The notes beneath the pieces were generated by a model. That model made no database searches. It was not told where the DNA came from and saw nothing but the letters and a program-made list of their open reading frames with translations. From NCBI GenBank assembly GCA_012515725.1, contig JAAYXU010000184.1:1-15868 (forward strand): a stretch of 15,868 nt of DNA. The letters run 5' to 3'. Below, one piece after another: positions 1 to 6,965 of the stretch. The DNA is from Clostridiales bacterium (GTDB lineage: Bacteria; Bacillota; Clostridia; Christensenellales; UMGS416). Made by a program: the position numbers and the translations under genes. Within the stretch, counting starts at the first letter, position 1. Each line of letters begins with the position of its first letter.

Positions 1-889
1 CGTATCCCTCCCGGGCGTGCATAACGGTATGCCCGATCGTCTCGCGCGTGTGTCCGCCGATGTCCATCCCCAGATAGGGGGCGGCCGCCTCGACGAACCG
101 CAGATCGCGAGGCAGGTGAAACGCCTTCTTAAGAATATGCTCGACCAGCCATTCGCTGACGGTTACGAGCCTTTCCACCGCGACGCCCATCGCGCACAGC
201 CTGCTTTCGAGCTCCAGATTCATGAAGGGATCGATCGTGCCGTATATTTCGCCGACGATGCCTATACGCAGCGGACGGGCCGACTCATCGGTATCGACGC
301 TCCCGAGCGACGACTCCGCGTCGCGCAGGAGCGAGAGCATCCGAGCTGATCCGCAAGTATGGAACGCTTCCCTGCGGAACGCGCGGTATATGCGGTCGGC
401 GTCTCCGCGCCGCAGCTCCCGGGTCTTAGTGCGGCGATAGAGCCGTTCCAGCCGGTCCGCGCCCAGTGTCAGTATGGTGAAGGCGCGCAGGCCCCGGATG
501 AGCCGGGGAATTGCCAGCCTGCCGAACAGACGCGCCACGCGGCGGACGCTTTCCCCGAATCCTTCCGCGCAGGCCTCCAGTATGATCGCGTTCATCTGGC
601 ATCCGGCTTCGCTGAGTATTTCCTGCTGCATTTGGCAGTAGTAGCCGAAACGACAGGGCCCCCACGCTCCCAGCATTACCATCGTGTCTGCGCCCAGCGC
701 CCGGCCCTCCATCAGGTTTCCCACCGTGATTTTGAGCGGCAGGCACGCGCCCTCGGGCGCGTACCGCGAGCCCATCTCAAGCGTGGCGCGGGTCGAGAAT
801 GGTGGTACGACAGACTCTACCCCCATGTCATCGAGAAGCGCTTTCATCGGTATAAAGACATTGCCCATGTGCGGAAACGTTACGATCAT
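1..889 (-). CDS. CoA dehydratase activase-related protein, COG3581 type (partial, 3' end outside window)
   Basis: The frame is open from the ATG at 889 to the left edge, giving 296 residues with no stop. The start has an excellent Shine-Dalgarno (AGGAGG, 893-898). The family signature is visible: an ACLPLK segment (Cys49), then G-x-W-GPCRFGYYC with Cys79 and Cys85, followed by QMQQEIL. These match COG3581, part of the 2-hydroxyacyl-CoA dehydratase/activase superfamily, whose conserved cysteines are thought to bind an iron-sulfur cluster or support electron transfer. It is cytosolic, with no signal peptide or membrane segment. It overlaps the preceding COG3580 gene by 62 nt, so the two are almost certainly co-transcribed and translationally coupled. 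In relatives these two parts are adjacent genes or fused in one long protein with an ATPase activase. No substrate is firmly established for the pair. A COG1924-type activase may follow beyond the edge. Family assignment is firm; function is open. Confidence 0.85.
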   Translation of the reverse strand, partial: MIVTFPHMGNVFIPMKALLDDMGVESVVPPFSTRATLEMGSRYAPEGACLPLKITVGNLMEGRALGADTMVMLGAWGPCRFGYYCQMQQEILSEAGCQMNAIILEACAEGFGESVRRVARLFGRLAIPRLIRGLRAFTILTLGADRLERLYRRTKTRELRRGDADRIYRAFRREAFHTCGSARMLSLLRDAESSLGSVDTDESARPLRIGIVGEIYGTIDPFMNLELESRLCAMGVAVERLVTVSEWLVEHILKKAFHLPRDLRFVEAAAPYLGMDIGGHTRETIGHTVMHAREGY

Positions 890-1811
890 GCGTCCTCCTG
901 TCCGGCAGTGTATCGATAAACGCCTCAAGCCGTGTGATGAGACCGGCCTGCGCCGTATGTTCGTCTAGCGTAATTAGCGCGTACGGTATGCCCGCCGCCC
1001 GGATGCGCCGCTCGGCCATGGCCTCTACGAACGAATCCACGCCGCATCCGAAACTCGTCACAAAGAGCACGCCGTCGGCTTCGCCGGAGCGGGCCAGAGC
1101 GCACGCGCAGCCCAGCGCCTCGGTGCCCCAGCTCCAAAAAAGCGGCTTGGGCGCTACGGCGGCGGCCCGCAGGCGGGCAGCGTCCAGCGTGTCCATTGGA
1201 ACAGGCCGGACGCCCATCGCGCTCAGACGGCCCATGAGGCCCATCGTAAGAAACCGGTCATGTATAAGATAGGGGTGACTTATGACTACTACGGTCCTGC
1301 TCTGGGCCGCTTCCGGAGCGATCAGCGGCCCGTCAGAGCCGGAAGGGTCGCGCCGGATAGCGCGCAGTGCCTGCACTAAGGCGCGCCGCACGCGCTCGGG
1401 ATCGACGCCAAGGAGCTCCGCAACCGTATCCATGCGCGGCACACGCCGCGCGTTGTGCAGATTGATTTCAGGGACAAGAAGCGGCGGCAGTCTGCCAAAC
1501 GACGCGCGAACGACGTCGGGCAGCCCCGCGAACTTCGGGCATATGTATTCGCGGCGATGGAGGCTCACGCACCGGGGCACGAGTATGAGATCGGCTTTGT
1601 CGATAAGAGACGCGACGTGCCCCAAGCATGCTTTGAGGGGCAGGCAGGCTTCGCTCACGCTTACGCGCAGTCCGTCCTCCAGTATCGCGCGGCTGGTGGG
1701 CGGCGATACGAGTGTGGGGACGCCCAGCGCGCCGAAAAACTCCTCCCAGACCGGCTTTAGCTGCGTGAAGCTTAGTCCCCGGGGGATACCCACGACCGGT
1801 GCTGCTGTCAA
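828..1811 (-). CDS. acyl-CoA dehydratase activase-related protein, COG3580/DUF2229 type
   Basis: This is a cytosolic protein of 327 residues. The N-terminal GIPRGL motif leads into a WEEFF-x-LGV segment. Then come SPPTSR and EACLPLK (Cys56), VPRCVS (Cys81) and EYICPKFAGLPD (Cys91). FGCGVDSF (Cys256) and LDEHT-x-AGLITRLEAF near the C-terminus complete the DUF2229 pattern. The conserved cysteines suggest an iron-sulfur or redox role alongside 2-hydroxyacyl-CoA dehydratase-type enzymes. I chose the TTG at 1811 because GGGAGGG lies 8 nt upstream and family members start just before the GIPR motif. An in-frame ATG at 1832 would add seven residues but has no ribosome site. The last 20 or so residues, after the usual family end, are an unconserved-looking tail over the start of the next gene. 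Function is unknown at substrate level. Confidence 0.85.
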   Translation of the reverse strand: MTAAPVVGIPRGLSFTQLKPVWEEFFGALGVPTLVSPPTSRAILEDGLRVSVSEACLPLKACLGHVASLIDKADLILVPRCVSLHRREYICPKFAGLPDVVRASFGRLPPLLVPEINLHNARRVPRMDTVAELLGVDPERVRRALVQALRAIRRDPSGSDGPLIAPEAAQSRTVVVISHPYLIHDRFLTMGLMGRLSAMGVRPVPMDTLDAARLRAAAVAPKPLFWSWGTEALGCACALARSGEADGVLFVTSFGCGVDSFVEAMAERRIRAAGIPYALITLDEHTAQAGLITRLEAFIDTLPDRRTHDRNVSAHGQCLYTDESASR

Positions 1812-1845
1812 GTATGCGCCCTCCCGTCTCATTCACGCATATGAT

Positions 1846-1868
1846 AAGCCCGGCCCCTGGCCGGGCTT
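1846..1868. repeat. perfect 10-bp inverted repeat (hairpin) upstream of the COG3580 gene
   Basis: The arms AAGCCCGGCC (1846-1855) and GGCCGGGCTT (1859-1868) pair perfectly around a 3-nt loop. No T-run follows on either strand, so it is not a standard intrinsic terminator. It lies 35 nt upstream of the preferred TTG start of the COG3580 gene. It could be a 5'-leader hairpin, an mRNA-stability element or an operator. Confidence 0.6.
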
Positions 1869-1964
1869 GCGCGTGCTCATCCGACACCATAGTAGCCGGA
1901 AAGCGCCGGATAGAATCTGCGATAGTATCGGAAAGTATCACAAGAAATATGCGTATGTAGCGCG

Positions 1965-1988
1965 AAAAAGCGGCCCTATAAGGGCCGC
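1965..1988 (-). terminator. Rho-independent terminator after the larA unit
   Basis: Read on the minus strand, GCGGCCCT-TAT-AGGGCCGC forms an 8-bp GC-rich stem with a 3-nt loop (1988-1970). Five T residues follow directly (1969-1965). It begins 15 nt after the larA stop codon. It should separate larA from the COG3580/COG3581 genes further along the same strand, so those need their own promoter or read-through. Confidence 0.85.
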
Positions 1989-2003
1989 CAGCATGTATGG
2001 GGA

Positions 2004-3281
2004 CTACTCCATCACGACCACGCCGACCCCGTCGGGTATGACCGTGATGCCCGCGTCCGCACCGGCCAGCCGGTCAGCCAGGGCCATGGCTTCCTCGAGC
2101 GACCGGGCAGGGCGCATGTGCATCGCCGATATGAGCTCTGGATCGCAGTCGCGGCTTACCAGTATGACCGTCGCTTTCATCAGCACCCGGGCCAGTATCT
2201 GCGCCTCCCACTGGTCGGCCACCGTCCGGTCACGGGGGATTCCGGCGATGCGGGCCGCGACCTCGGAGGGACCGGAGGCATTCCTGAACCACGCAAAGAA
2301 CGAATCCCCGCCCGCGCCGTCGCCGCAGGCGGCAACCATCACGATGACTCCGCCCTGCTCCACGCAGGCCTCGGCGGCGGTCATTCCCTTGACGGCCTGA
2401 TAGATGTTCTGGTCGAGCGGGTGGCCGCCGTTGCTCGTGACGACGATCGGCGCGGGAACGCGGGACACGCTGGTGCGCGTAAGCGCTGCCGCGCACCCGG
2501 CCTCGTGGGCCGCCTCGCGGTCGCCCGAGAACGCTGCAATGACCCGCTTGTCGGCGTCGATGATCACATTGAGTATAAAGGCAAGTCCCGCAACCTTCGC
2601 CGCGTATACCATGTCGCGGTGCAGCGGGTTGTCGGCGAGGTTTCCGGCGCGGGCTGCGGGATGGGAGATGAACTCGGCGCAGTGGTTCGCGAATATCGTG
2701 CGTGTGGCGGCGATCCCCGGCAGTATGCTCTTGCGCCCGCCCGAGAAACCCGCAAAAAAGTGGGGCTCGATGAAGCCCTCTGAAACGACAAGATCGGCCC
2801 AGTCGATGAGGCTGTTGAGCCACAGCTCGCCCCCCGAGGGTAGTATCCCTTTCATGACCATCGCCGCGTCGTCGTCCGAGCGGTGGTTGATGATCCGCTC
2901 GCGCCGCGCGATAGCGGGCCCGAACTTGTCGTCCATTTCCTCGGGCGTCGTCGGGCGGTGAAACCCTGTCGCAAGCAGTATCCGTATGTCGGCGTCGGGG
3001 CTTCCCGCGCGGATCTCCTCGAGCAGCAGCGGCATTGTGACCTTGCTTGGCACAGGCCGGGTGTGGTCGCTCGTGATGAGCAGCACATGGCGCCTGCCGC
3101 GGGCCAGCTCACGCAGCCGCGGGCTTCCGATCGGATTATTTAGCGCGCGGCGCACGATCGCGGATTCGCTCTCTCCGCCGCGGGGCGCGTCTGCCGCGGG
3201 CTCCAGCACGGCCCGAATCCGCTCCTGTGGGACAGACAGCTCCATATGGCCGCGTCCGTAGGGTATATTCAGTGTTACCAT
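2004..3281 (-). CDS. larA: LarA-family nickel-pincer 2-hydroxyacid racemase/epimerase
   Basis: This 425-residue protein is full length for LarA, the lactate racemase that carries the nickel-pincer nucleotide (NPN) cofactor and works by hydride transfer at a 2-hydroxyacid alpha carbon. The key residues fall at the same numbers as I remember for the Lactobacillus plantarum enzyme: Asp72 and Arg75 in SDHTRPVP, His108 in GFHRP, His174 in EPHFFAGFSGG, Lys184 in GGRKSILPG (covalent cofactor attachment), His200 in ANH (nickel ligand), Tyr294/Gln295 and Lys298 in NIYQAVKG. It therefore looks catalytically competent. No signal peptide is seen, so it should be cytosolic. GAAAGGAG sits 9 nt before the ATG. 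It follows a small membrane protein by 18 nt and ends in a terminator. The cofactor genes larB, larC and larE are not in the window. LarA homologs act on several 2-hydroxyacids, so lactate is only one possible substrate. Confidence 0.92.
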   Translation of the reverse strand: MVTLNIPYGRGHMELSVPQERIRAVLEPAADAPRGGESESAIVRRALNNPIGSPRLRELARGRRHVLLITSDHTRPVPSKVTMPLLLEEIRAGSPDADIRILLATGFHRPTTPEEMDDKFGPAIARRERIINHRSDDDAAMVMKGILPSGGELWLNSLIDWADLVVSEGFIEPHFFAGFSGGRKSILPGIAATRTIFANHCAEFISHPAARAGNLADNPLHRDMVYAAKVAGLAFILNVIIDADKRVIAAFSGDREAAHEAGCAAALTRTSVSRVPAPIVVTSNGGHPLDQNIYQAVKGMTAAEACVEQGGVIVMVAACGDGAGGDSFFAWFRNASGPSEVAARIAGIPRDRTVADQWEAQILARVLMKATVILVSRDCDPELISAMHMRPARSLEEAMALADRLAGADAGITVIPDGVGVVVME

Positions 3282-3299
3282 GGGGTGAGTCTCCTTTCT

Positions 3300-3833
3300 C
3301 TAGTGGACCCGCCTCTCTTTACGGATCTTCCAGACGATGGCCCATGCTACGAGCAGCACGACGAGATAAATGGGCCACAGAGATACCCAGTCGGTACCGT
3401 CGTTGGTTTCAGGAAACACCAGATCTGTCGATGAAAACACGATATCCTCGCCCAGTACCTTAATCTCTACCGATATGCCCAGTACCGCCGATGGAAGCTC
3501 GATAGCCAGTGCGCCGGTCGTCTGGCGCGACCAGGCGTACACGCTCTCCTCGGTCGGGGAGCGTCGTATCTCGATGTCGCGCTTGGCGATACCGCCACCC
3601 GGGAGCTTTACCGTGAGCACATGTGGGCCCGGCGTTACATCGTCTATAAGGAACCTTCCCTTCGCGTCGGCGGTTGCCTCCAGCGCGCCGCCGTCCAGCA
3701 TCACGATCGCGCCGGGAATTCGGTCGAGCCGTGAGTCTACGACCGTTCCTTCAAAGGATATGGTTCGGGCGGGCGGGGCGAATCCGGTTCCCGACATTAT
3801 CACGGCCAGCGCCAGCGCGACCAGAACCTTCAT
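3300..3833 (-). CDS. small secreted, membrane-anchored protein with a carboxypeptidase-regulatory-like (prealbumin-like) domain
   Basis: The product is 177 residues. It has an N-terminal signal peptide (residues 1 to about 22: MKVL, then a hydrophobic stretch ending near GFAPPA). A beta-sandwich domain at about 25-95 has the pattern G-TVVDS-x-IPGAIVMLDGG, then ADAKGRFLIDDVTPGPHVLTV. An unrecognised region of about 50 residues follows, then one transmembrane helix at about 147-168 (WPIYLVVLLVAWAIVW) and a short basic tail. It should face outward with its C-terminus in the cytosol. I chose the ATG at 3833 because GGAGGAG lies 6 nt upstream. An upstream in-frame ATG (3848) overlaps that ribosome site. 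It is the first gene of the larA unit. Such domains often mediate adhesion or structural roles; the function here is unknown. Confidence 0.75.
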   Translation of the reverse strand: MKVLVALALAVIMSGTGFAPPARTISFEGTVVDSRLDRIPGAIVMLDGGALEATADAKGRFLIDDVTPGPHVLTVKLPGGGIAKRDIEIRRSPTEESVYAWSRQTTGALAIELPSAVLGISVEIKVLGEDIVFSSTDLVFPETNDGTDWVSLWPIYLVVLLVAWAIVWKIRKERRVH

Positions 3834-3865
3834 ATAAATCTCCTCCATGTTGCATATTCATATTC

Positions 3866-3894
3866 ACTATACATCGAACCGGTGCGCAAGTCCA
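3866..3894 (-). promoter_or_regulatory. sigma-A-type promoter for the membrane protein-larA unit
   Basis: On the minus strand a -35 TGGACT (3894-3889, 4 of 6 consensus) and a -10 TATAGT (3871-3866, 5 of 6) are separated by exactly 17 nt. The -10 lies 32 nt upstream of the ATG at 3833. This is the best promoter match in the window that has both elements. Confidence 0.65.
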
Positions 3895-3905
3895 TATACG
3901 CACCG
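3880..3905. promoter_or_regulatory. inverted repeat bracketing the larA-unit -35, candidate operator
   Basis: CGGTGCG (3880-3886) and CGCACCG (3899-3905) are perfect 7-bp inverted arms with a 12-nt centre. The -35 hexamer lies inside that centre. The arms start 19 bp apart, close to two helical turns, as expected for a dimeric repressor. No cognate regulator gene is recognisable nearby. Confidence 0.5.
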
Positions 3906-3997
3906 ATACTGTAACAGAAATTTTACGAATCCGAATATTTGCGCAATGCGCTATTCCGCCGCGTGCCTTAGAACGCCTATACTTACCAGGCGCACTT

Positions 3998-5830
3998 TCA
4001 GTCGGGTTTCTCTATGAGCTGCTCCCGGGCGGCCCGCCCCAGTGACAGCGTAACGCACAGACCCTGCGGCTTGCCCGGTAGCAGCGTGACGCCGTATTCC
4101 TGTCCGAACAGAAGCTGTATGCGGCTGTTCACGTTTTGTATACCTATTCTGAGCTCTCCGTCCTCATCCGCTCCGGCTGTTCCGGCGTTTTTGAGTTTCC
4201 GGTTGAGTTCATCTTGCGTCTCCCTATCTATGCCGTGACCGTTGTCGCAGACAGACAGCAGCGTGTCCCCGTCCGGATCCACGCGGCCCCTGATCTCGAC
4301 CCGGCCGCCCGATTCGATACCTGACAGTCCGTGCAGGAACGAATTCTCCAGTATCGGCTGCAGCGACATCTTCGGTATAGGCCGATCAGCTATTTCATCG
4401 TCCACGTATACGCCCATCGAAAACCGGTTGCCGTAGCGCAGCTCGATGATGGAAAAGAACTGCCGCGCGATATCGAGCTCCTCGCGTATCGAGACGACCT
4501 GTCCGGCCGACACGCAGTAGCGGTATACGCCCGCCATCAGGCTGACCATCCGGCGGATGGCATCGGTCTGGCCCGCCGCTGTCATGCCTCGTATGCACTC
4601 CAGATTGTTGTATAAAAAGTGCGGGTTGATCTGGGCCTGCAGGAACATGATCTGGGCCTCAAGGCGGTCGGTATGAGCCCTGTGGAGCGCGTTTGTCGCG
4701 TCCATCATGCGTTTATTCATGCGCTTGATGCGCTCGAGCATGTCCTTTATGTCCATGGCGAGGATGCCGATTTCGCTTCCGTCGGGGACGGTCAGGCAAA
4801 CCGTGCCGTTGTCAGTTCCCACGGTATGAATCTGGCTGACGATACTCGACAGGGGCCTGACGACGCTTCGCCGCAGCGTATAGCCCATCAGTATCTGCAC
4901 CGACAGTACCGAGAGCGTCAGTATGAGTCCCCACAGGCGGATCGCGTTGATACCCGAGCGCAGCTGCGCGTCGGGCATCACGCACAGTATGTCCCAGTCG
5001 GTCAGATCGACCTTTCCTATCCGCAGCTGATAGGTCGTTTTGTCCACGCGCACGGGACCATCCCTGTCGCCGTGCTCCGTGATCGCCCGTATGAGTCCCG
5101 GCGCCAGCGCGGCGTCGCTAGTGAATACGGGAAATCCGTCCTCCGCGACCACTATGATCGGCTGGGCAGGCGAGATGTCGGTGTATTTCCTGTACGCCAG
5201 ATCGCGGGCGGCGCACAGCGCCACATAAGCGCCCGCATAGCGGTCTGCGCTGCGCGCGCCGCTTGCGGTATTGTAGATCGGTACCAGGCAGGCGAAATAC
5301 ACCTGCCCGGTGCTCTGGTCGGTGTAGCAGCGCGTGAACCGGAGATCGAGAAAAGGTTCGGAAAGCGCGTAATCCCGGATGATTGACCGAAATATCATAT
5401 AGCTTCCCACAGTGCCCGACGCATTGTCGGAAAACAGGGTCGGCCCGTCCCTCAGATGCAGAGCGATCCGGTCTATGAGCGGGTCGCTGGCCGACAGGCG
5501 GTTGAGCATCGTGCGTACCACCCTGACCATGTCCAGCCGCTCGACCGGAGTCACATCGACGTACTGCCGGTACACGTCGTCGCTGTAGGCAAGACCCAGC
5601 ATCGACGCGCCGACGCCGTCGAGCAGAGCGTTAATTTCCCCGGACGACTGCCTGAGCGCTGTATTCATGTATTCGTAGGATGTTTTGAGCGAAGTCCTGT
5701 AAAACGAATAATAAAAGAAGAAAAGCGCAATCAGTAAGAGCAGCGTCGATACCGATATAAAGAGCGTAATGAGCCGCCGAAGCGGCATGTTCGTTATCCG
5801 GCGCGCCAGCGGGAGGGGCAAGAGTATCAC
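3998..5830 (-). CDS. YesM-type membrane sensor histidine kinase
   Basis: This 610-residue kinase has a first transmembrane helix at about 19-42, an extracellular sensor region at about 43-296 (Cache-like by position and length), a second helix at about 297-318 and a HAMP linker at about 319-372. The His_kinase domain carries the phosphoacceptor His404 in QINPHFLYNNLE. The ATPase domain has the N box PILENSFLHG (Asn496), the DNGHGID motif (Asp529) and RIGIQNVNSRI near 561-571. All key residues are present. It should detect an extracellular ligand and phosphorylate the YesN-like regulator encoded at 9662. It is divergent from the ABC operon. The GTG at 5830 is the longest start, but its ribosome site is poor. 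The ATG at 5788, just before the first helix, is a good alternative. Confidence 0.92.
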   Translation of the reverse strand: MILLPLPLARRITNMPLRRLITLFISVSTLLLLIALFFFYYSFYRTSLKTSYEYMNTALRQSSGEINALLDGVGASMLGLAYSDDVYRQYVDVTPVERLDMVRVVRTMLNRLSASDPLIDRIALHLRDGPTLFSDNASGTVGSYMIFRSIIRDYALSEPFLDLRFTRCYTDQSTGQVYFACLVPIYNTASGARSADRYAGAYVALCAARDLAYRKYTDISPAQPIIVVAEDGFPVFTSDAALAPGLIRAITEHGDRDGPVRVDKTTYQLRIGKVDLTDWDILCVMPDAQLRSGINAIRLWGLILTLSVLSVQILMGYTLRRSVVRPLSSIVSQIHTVGTDNGTVCLTVPDGSEIGILAMDIKDMLERIKRMNKRMMDATNALHRAHTDRLEAQIMFLQAQINPHFLYNNLECIRGMTAAGQTDAIRRMVSLMAGVYRYCVSAGQVVSIREELDIARQFFSIIELRYGNRFSMGVYVDDEIADRPIPKMSLQPILENSFLHGLSGIESGGRVEIRGRVDPDGDTLLSVCDNGHGIDRETQDELNRKLKNAGTAGADEDGELRIGIQNVNSRIQLLFGQEYGVTLLPGKPQGLCVTLSLGRAAREQLIEKPD

Positions 5831-5904
5831 CGCCTTATCGATCGTGTGATAGTATTGTAGCGCATTCCGTCGATAATTGGTATTTGTTTATTTGATTCGC
5901 CCAA

Positions 5905-5934
5905 CATCCGAATATAGTCCACATCCATCCGAAT
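5905..5934 (+). promoter_or_regulatory. 9-bp direct repeat with 21-bp spacing, candidate YesN/AraC operator
   Basis: CATCCGAAT occurs at 5905-5913 and again at 5926-5934, a spacing of 21 bp or about two helical turns. Tandem half-sites spaced by 21 bp are typical of AraC-family activators. It lies in the divergent region between the sensor kinase and the permease operon, just upstream of a plausible activator-dependent promoter. The AraC-type regulator encoded at 9662 is the obvious candidate to bind it. Confidence 0.5.
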
Positions 5935-5942
5935 CCTGTTCT

Positions 5943-5971
5943 ACCTGCGCGTGCTGGTTTTCCGATACAAT
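5943..5971 (+). promoter_or_regulatory. possible activator-dependent promoter for the sugar ABC operon
   Basis: A -10 TACAAT (5966-5971, 5 of 6 consensus) has no real -35 at 17 nt (ACCTGC, 5943-5948). A weak -35 next to an upstream direct repeat is the usual picture for an AraC-activated promoter. Transcription from here would give a leader of roughly 35 nt before the TTG start at 6012. The rest of the 5831-6011 intergenic region must also hold the kinase promoter. TACAAT/TACTAT-like -10 sequences lie at 5849-5859 on the minus strand, without a convincing -35. Confidence 0.35.
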
Positions 5972-6011
5972 ATATTTGTTGACATTTACCGGGGCGGGGA
6001 GGGGACTGCTG

Positions 6012-6956
6012 TTGAATATGACTGCGGGAGCGGTGCTGCCGGGATCTCGCCGCAGATTTATGCGGGCTGTGTGGGATTCGCGCTATATCTATCTGTTGCT
6101 GCTGCCGGGCATCGTATCGATACTCATATTCAGCTACGGCCCGATGTACGGGCTGTTGCTGGCGTTTAAAAAGTTCAACGCCGGGCTTGGCATACTGAGC
6201 AGCCCATGGATCGGAATGGCCCATTTCCGGCGTCTTCTTGGAACGCCAGACTTTGCCAGCGCGCTGCGCAACACACTCATTATCAGCTTCAGCCGCCTCA
6301 TCATCGAGTTCCCCATTCCCATCGTGCTGGGCGTACTGCTGGGCGAGATGAAATTCCAAAAGACAAAACGGGTGCTTCAGACTGTATTCACCTTTCCCCA
6401 TTTCCTGTCATGGATCATCGTGTCGGGGATACTTATTTCCTTCCTGGACAGCAACGGGCCGGTCAATGCCATCCTAGCCGCCCTGGGACGCGACAAGATC
6501 AATATACTTGCCAATACGAAAACTTTCCGGGGCCTACTATACGCCACCTCTATCTGGAAGGGGGCCGGATGGTCCAGCATCATCTATATGACGGCCATAG
6601 CCGGGATCGACCCACAGCTCTACGAGGCCGCCGTCATCGACGGCGCGGGCAGGCTGCGGCGTATATGGCACATCACGCTGCCCGGAATCAAGCCTACGAT
6701 CGTCGTGCTGTTCGTTCTTTCGGCGGGCCGGATCATGAATGCCGGCTTTGATCAGGTATTCAACCTGCAAAACGCTGTGGTCCGGCCGGTTTCCGAGATC
6801 ATCGACACCTATGTGTACCGAATTACATTCGAGGCCGTTCCGGATTTCGGGTTTTCGACAGCGGTGGGTCTTTTTAAGTCGGTCATTAACTTCGCGCTCC
6901 TGCTGGTAACCAACAGGCTCGTGAAAGCCGTCAACGGAAGCGGGCTTTTCGTGTAG
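6012..6956 (+). CDS. carbohydrate ABC transporter permease, LplB/YtcP-like (MalF-type)
   Basis: This is an inner-membrane permease of 314 residues with about six transmembrane helices, the first at about 25-45 (YIYLLLLPGIVSILIFSYGP). The cytoplasmic EAA loop near residue 205 reads EAAVIDGAGRLRRIWHITLP and would dock onto an ABC ATPase. The segment after the first helix, GLLLAFKKFN, matches the LplB-like subfamily. I chose the TTG at 6012 because GGGGAGGGG (5996-6004) lies 7 nt upstream. The ATG at 6018 is an alternative. A longer frame back to 5877 would add residues unlike the family and run through the promoter region. It is the first gene of an operon, with the second permease 9 nt downstream. 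The substrate is probably a sugar or oligosaccharide; it is not determinable from the sequence. Confidence 0.9.
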   Translation: MNMTAGAVLPGSRRRFMRAVWDSRYIYLLLLPGIVSILIFSYGPMYGLLLAFKKFNAGLGILSSPWIGMAHFRRLLGTPDFASALRNTLIISFSRLIIEFPIPIVLGVLLGEMKFQKTKRVLQTVFTFPHFLSWIIVSGILISFLDSNGPVNAILAALGRDKINILANTKTFRGLLYATSIWKGAGWSSIIYMTAIAGIDPQLYEAAVIDGAGRLRRIWHITLPGIKPTIVVLFVLSAGRIMNAGFDQVFNLQNAVVRPVSEIIDTYVYRITFEAVPDFGFSTAVGLFKSVINFALLLVTNRLVKAVNGSGLFV

Positions 6957-6965
6957 GAGGAGATT

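Noticed and set aside
1282..2400. Long plus-strand open frame (372 codons)
   Set aside because: It is antisense to the firmly recognised COG3580 and larA genes and spans their terminator. The translation is Ser/Arg/Thr-rich with no family motif, as expected from GC-rich antisense frames.
3939..3997. Terminator for the YesM-type kinase gene on the minus strand
   Set aside because: Only short stems (CGCCT/AGGCG and GCGC-ATT-GCGC) with no proper T-run were found, so no terminator is called.
4619..5386. 255-codon plus-strand open frame
   Set aside because: It is a shadow of the YesM-type kinase on the other strand, whose transmembrane, HAMP and kinase motifs are unambiguous.
5979..5984. Perfect TTGACA -35 hexamer upstream of the first permease
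   Set aside because: At 16-18 nt downstream there is only a G-rich run that is part of the ribosome site, with no -10-like sequence.
5877..6011. 45-codon N-terminal extension of the first permease
   Set aside because: The extension covers the divergent promoter region, lacks a ribosome site and is unlike permease N-termini. The TTG at 6012 has a strong ribosome site.
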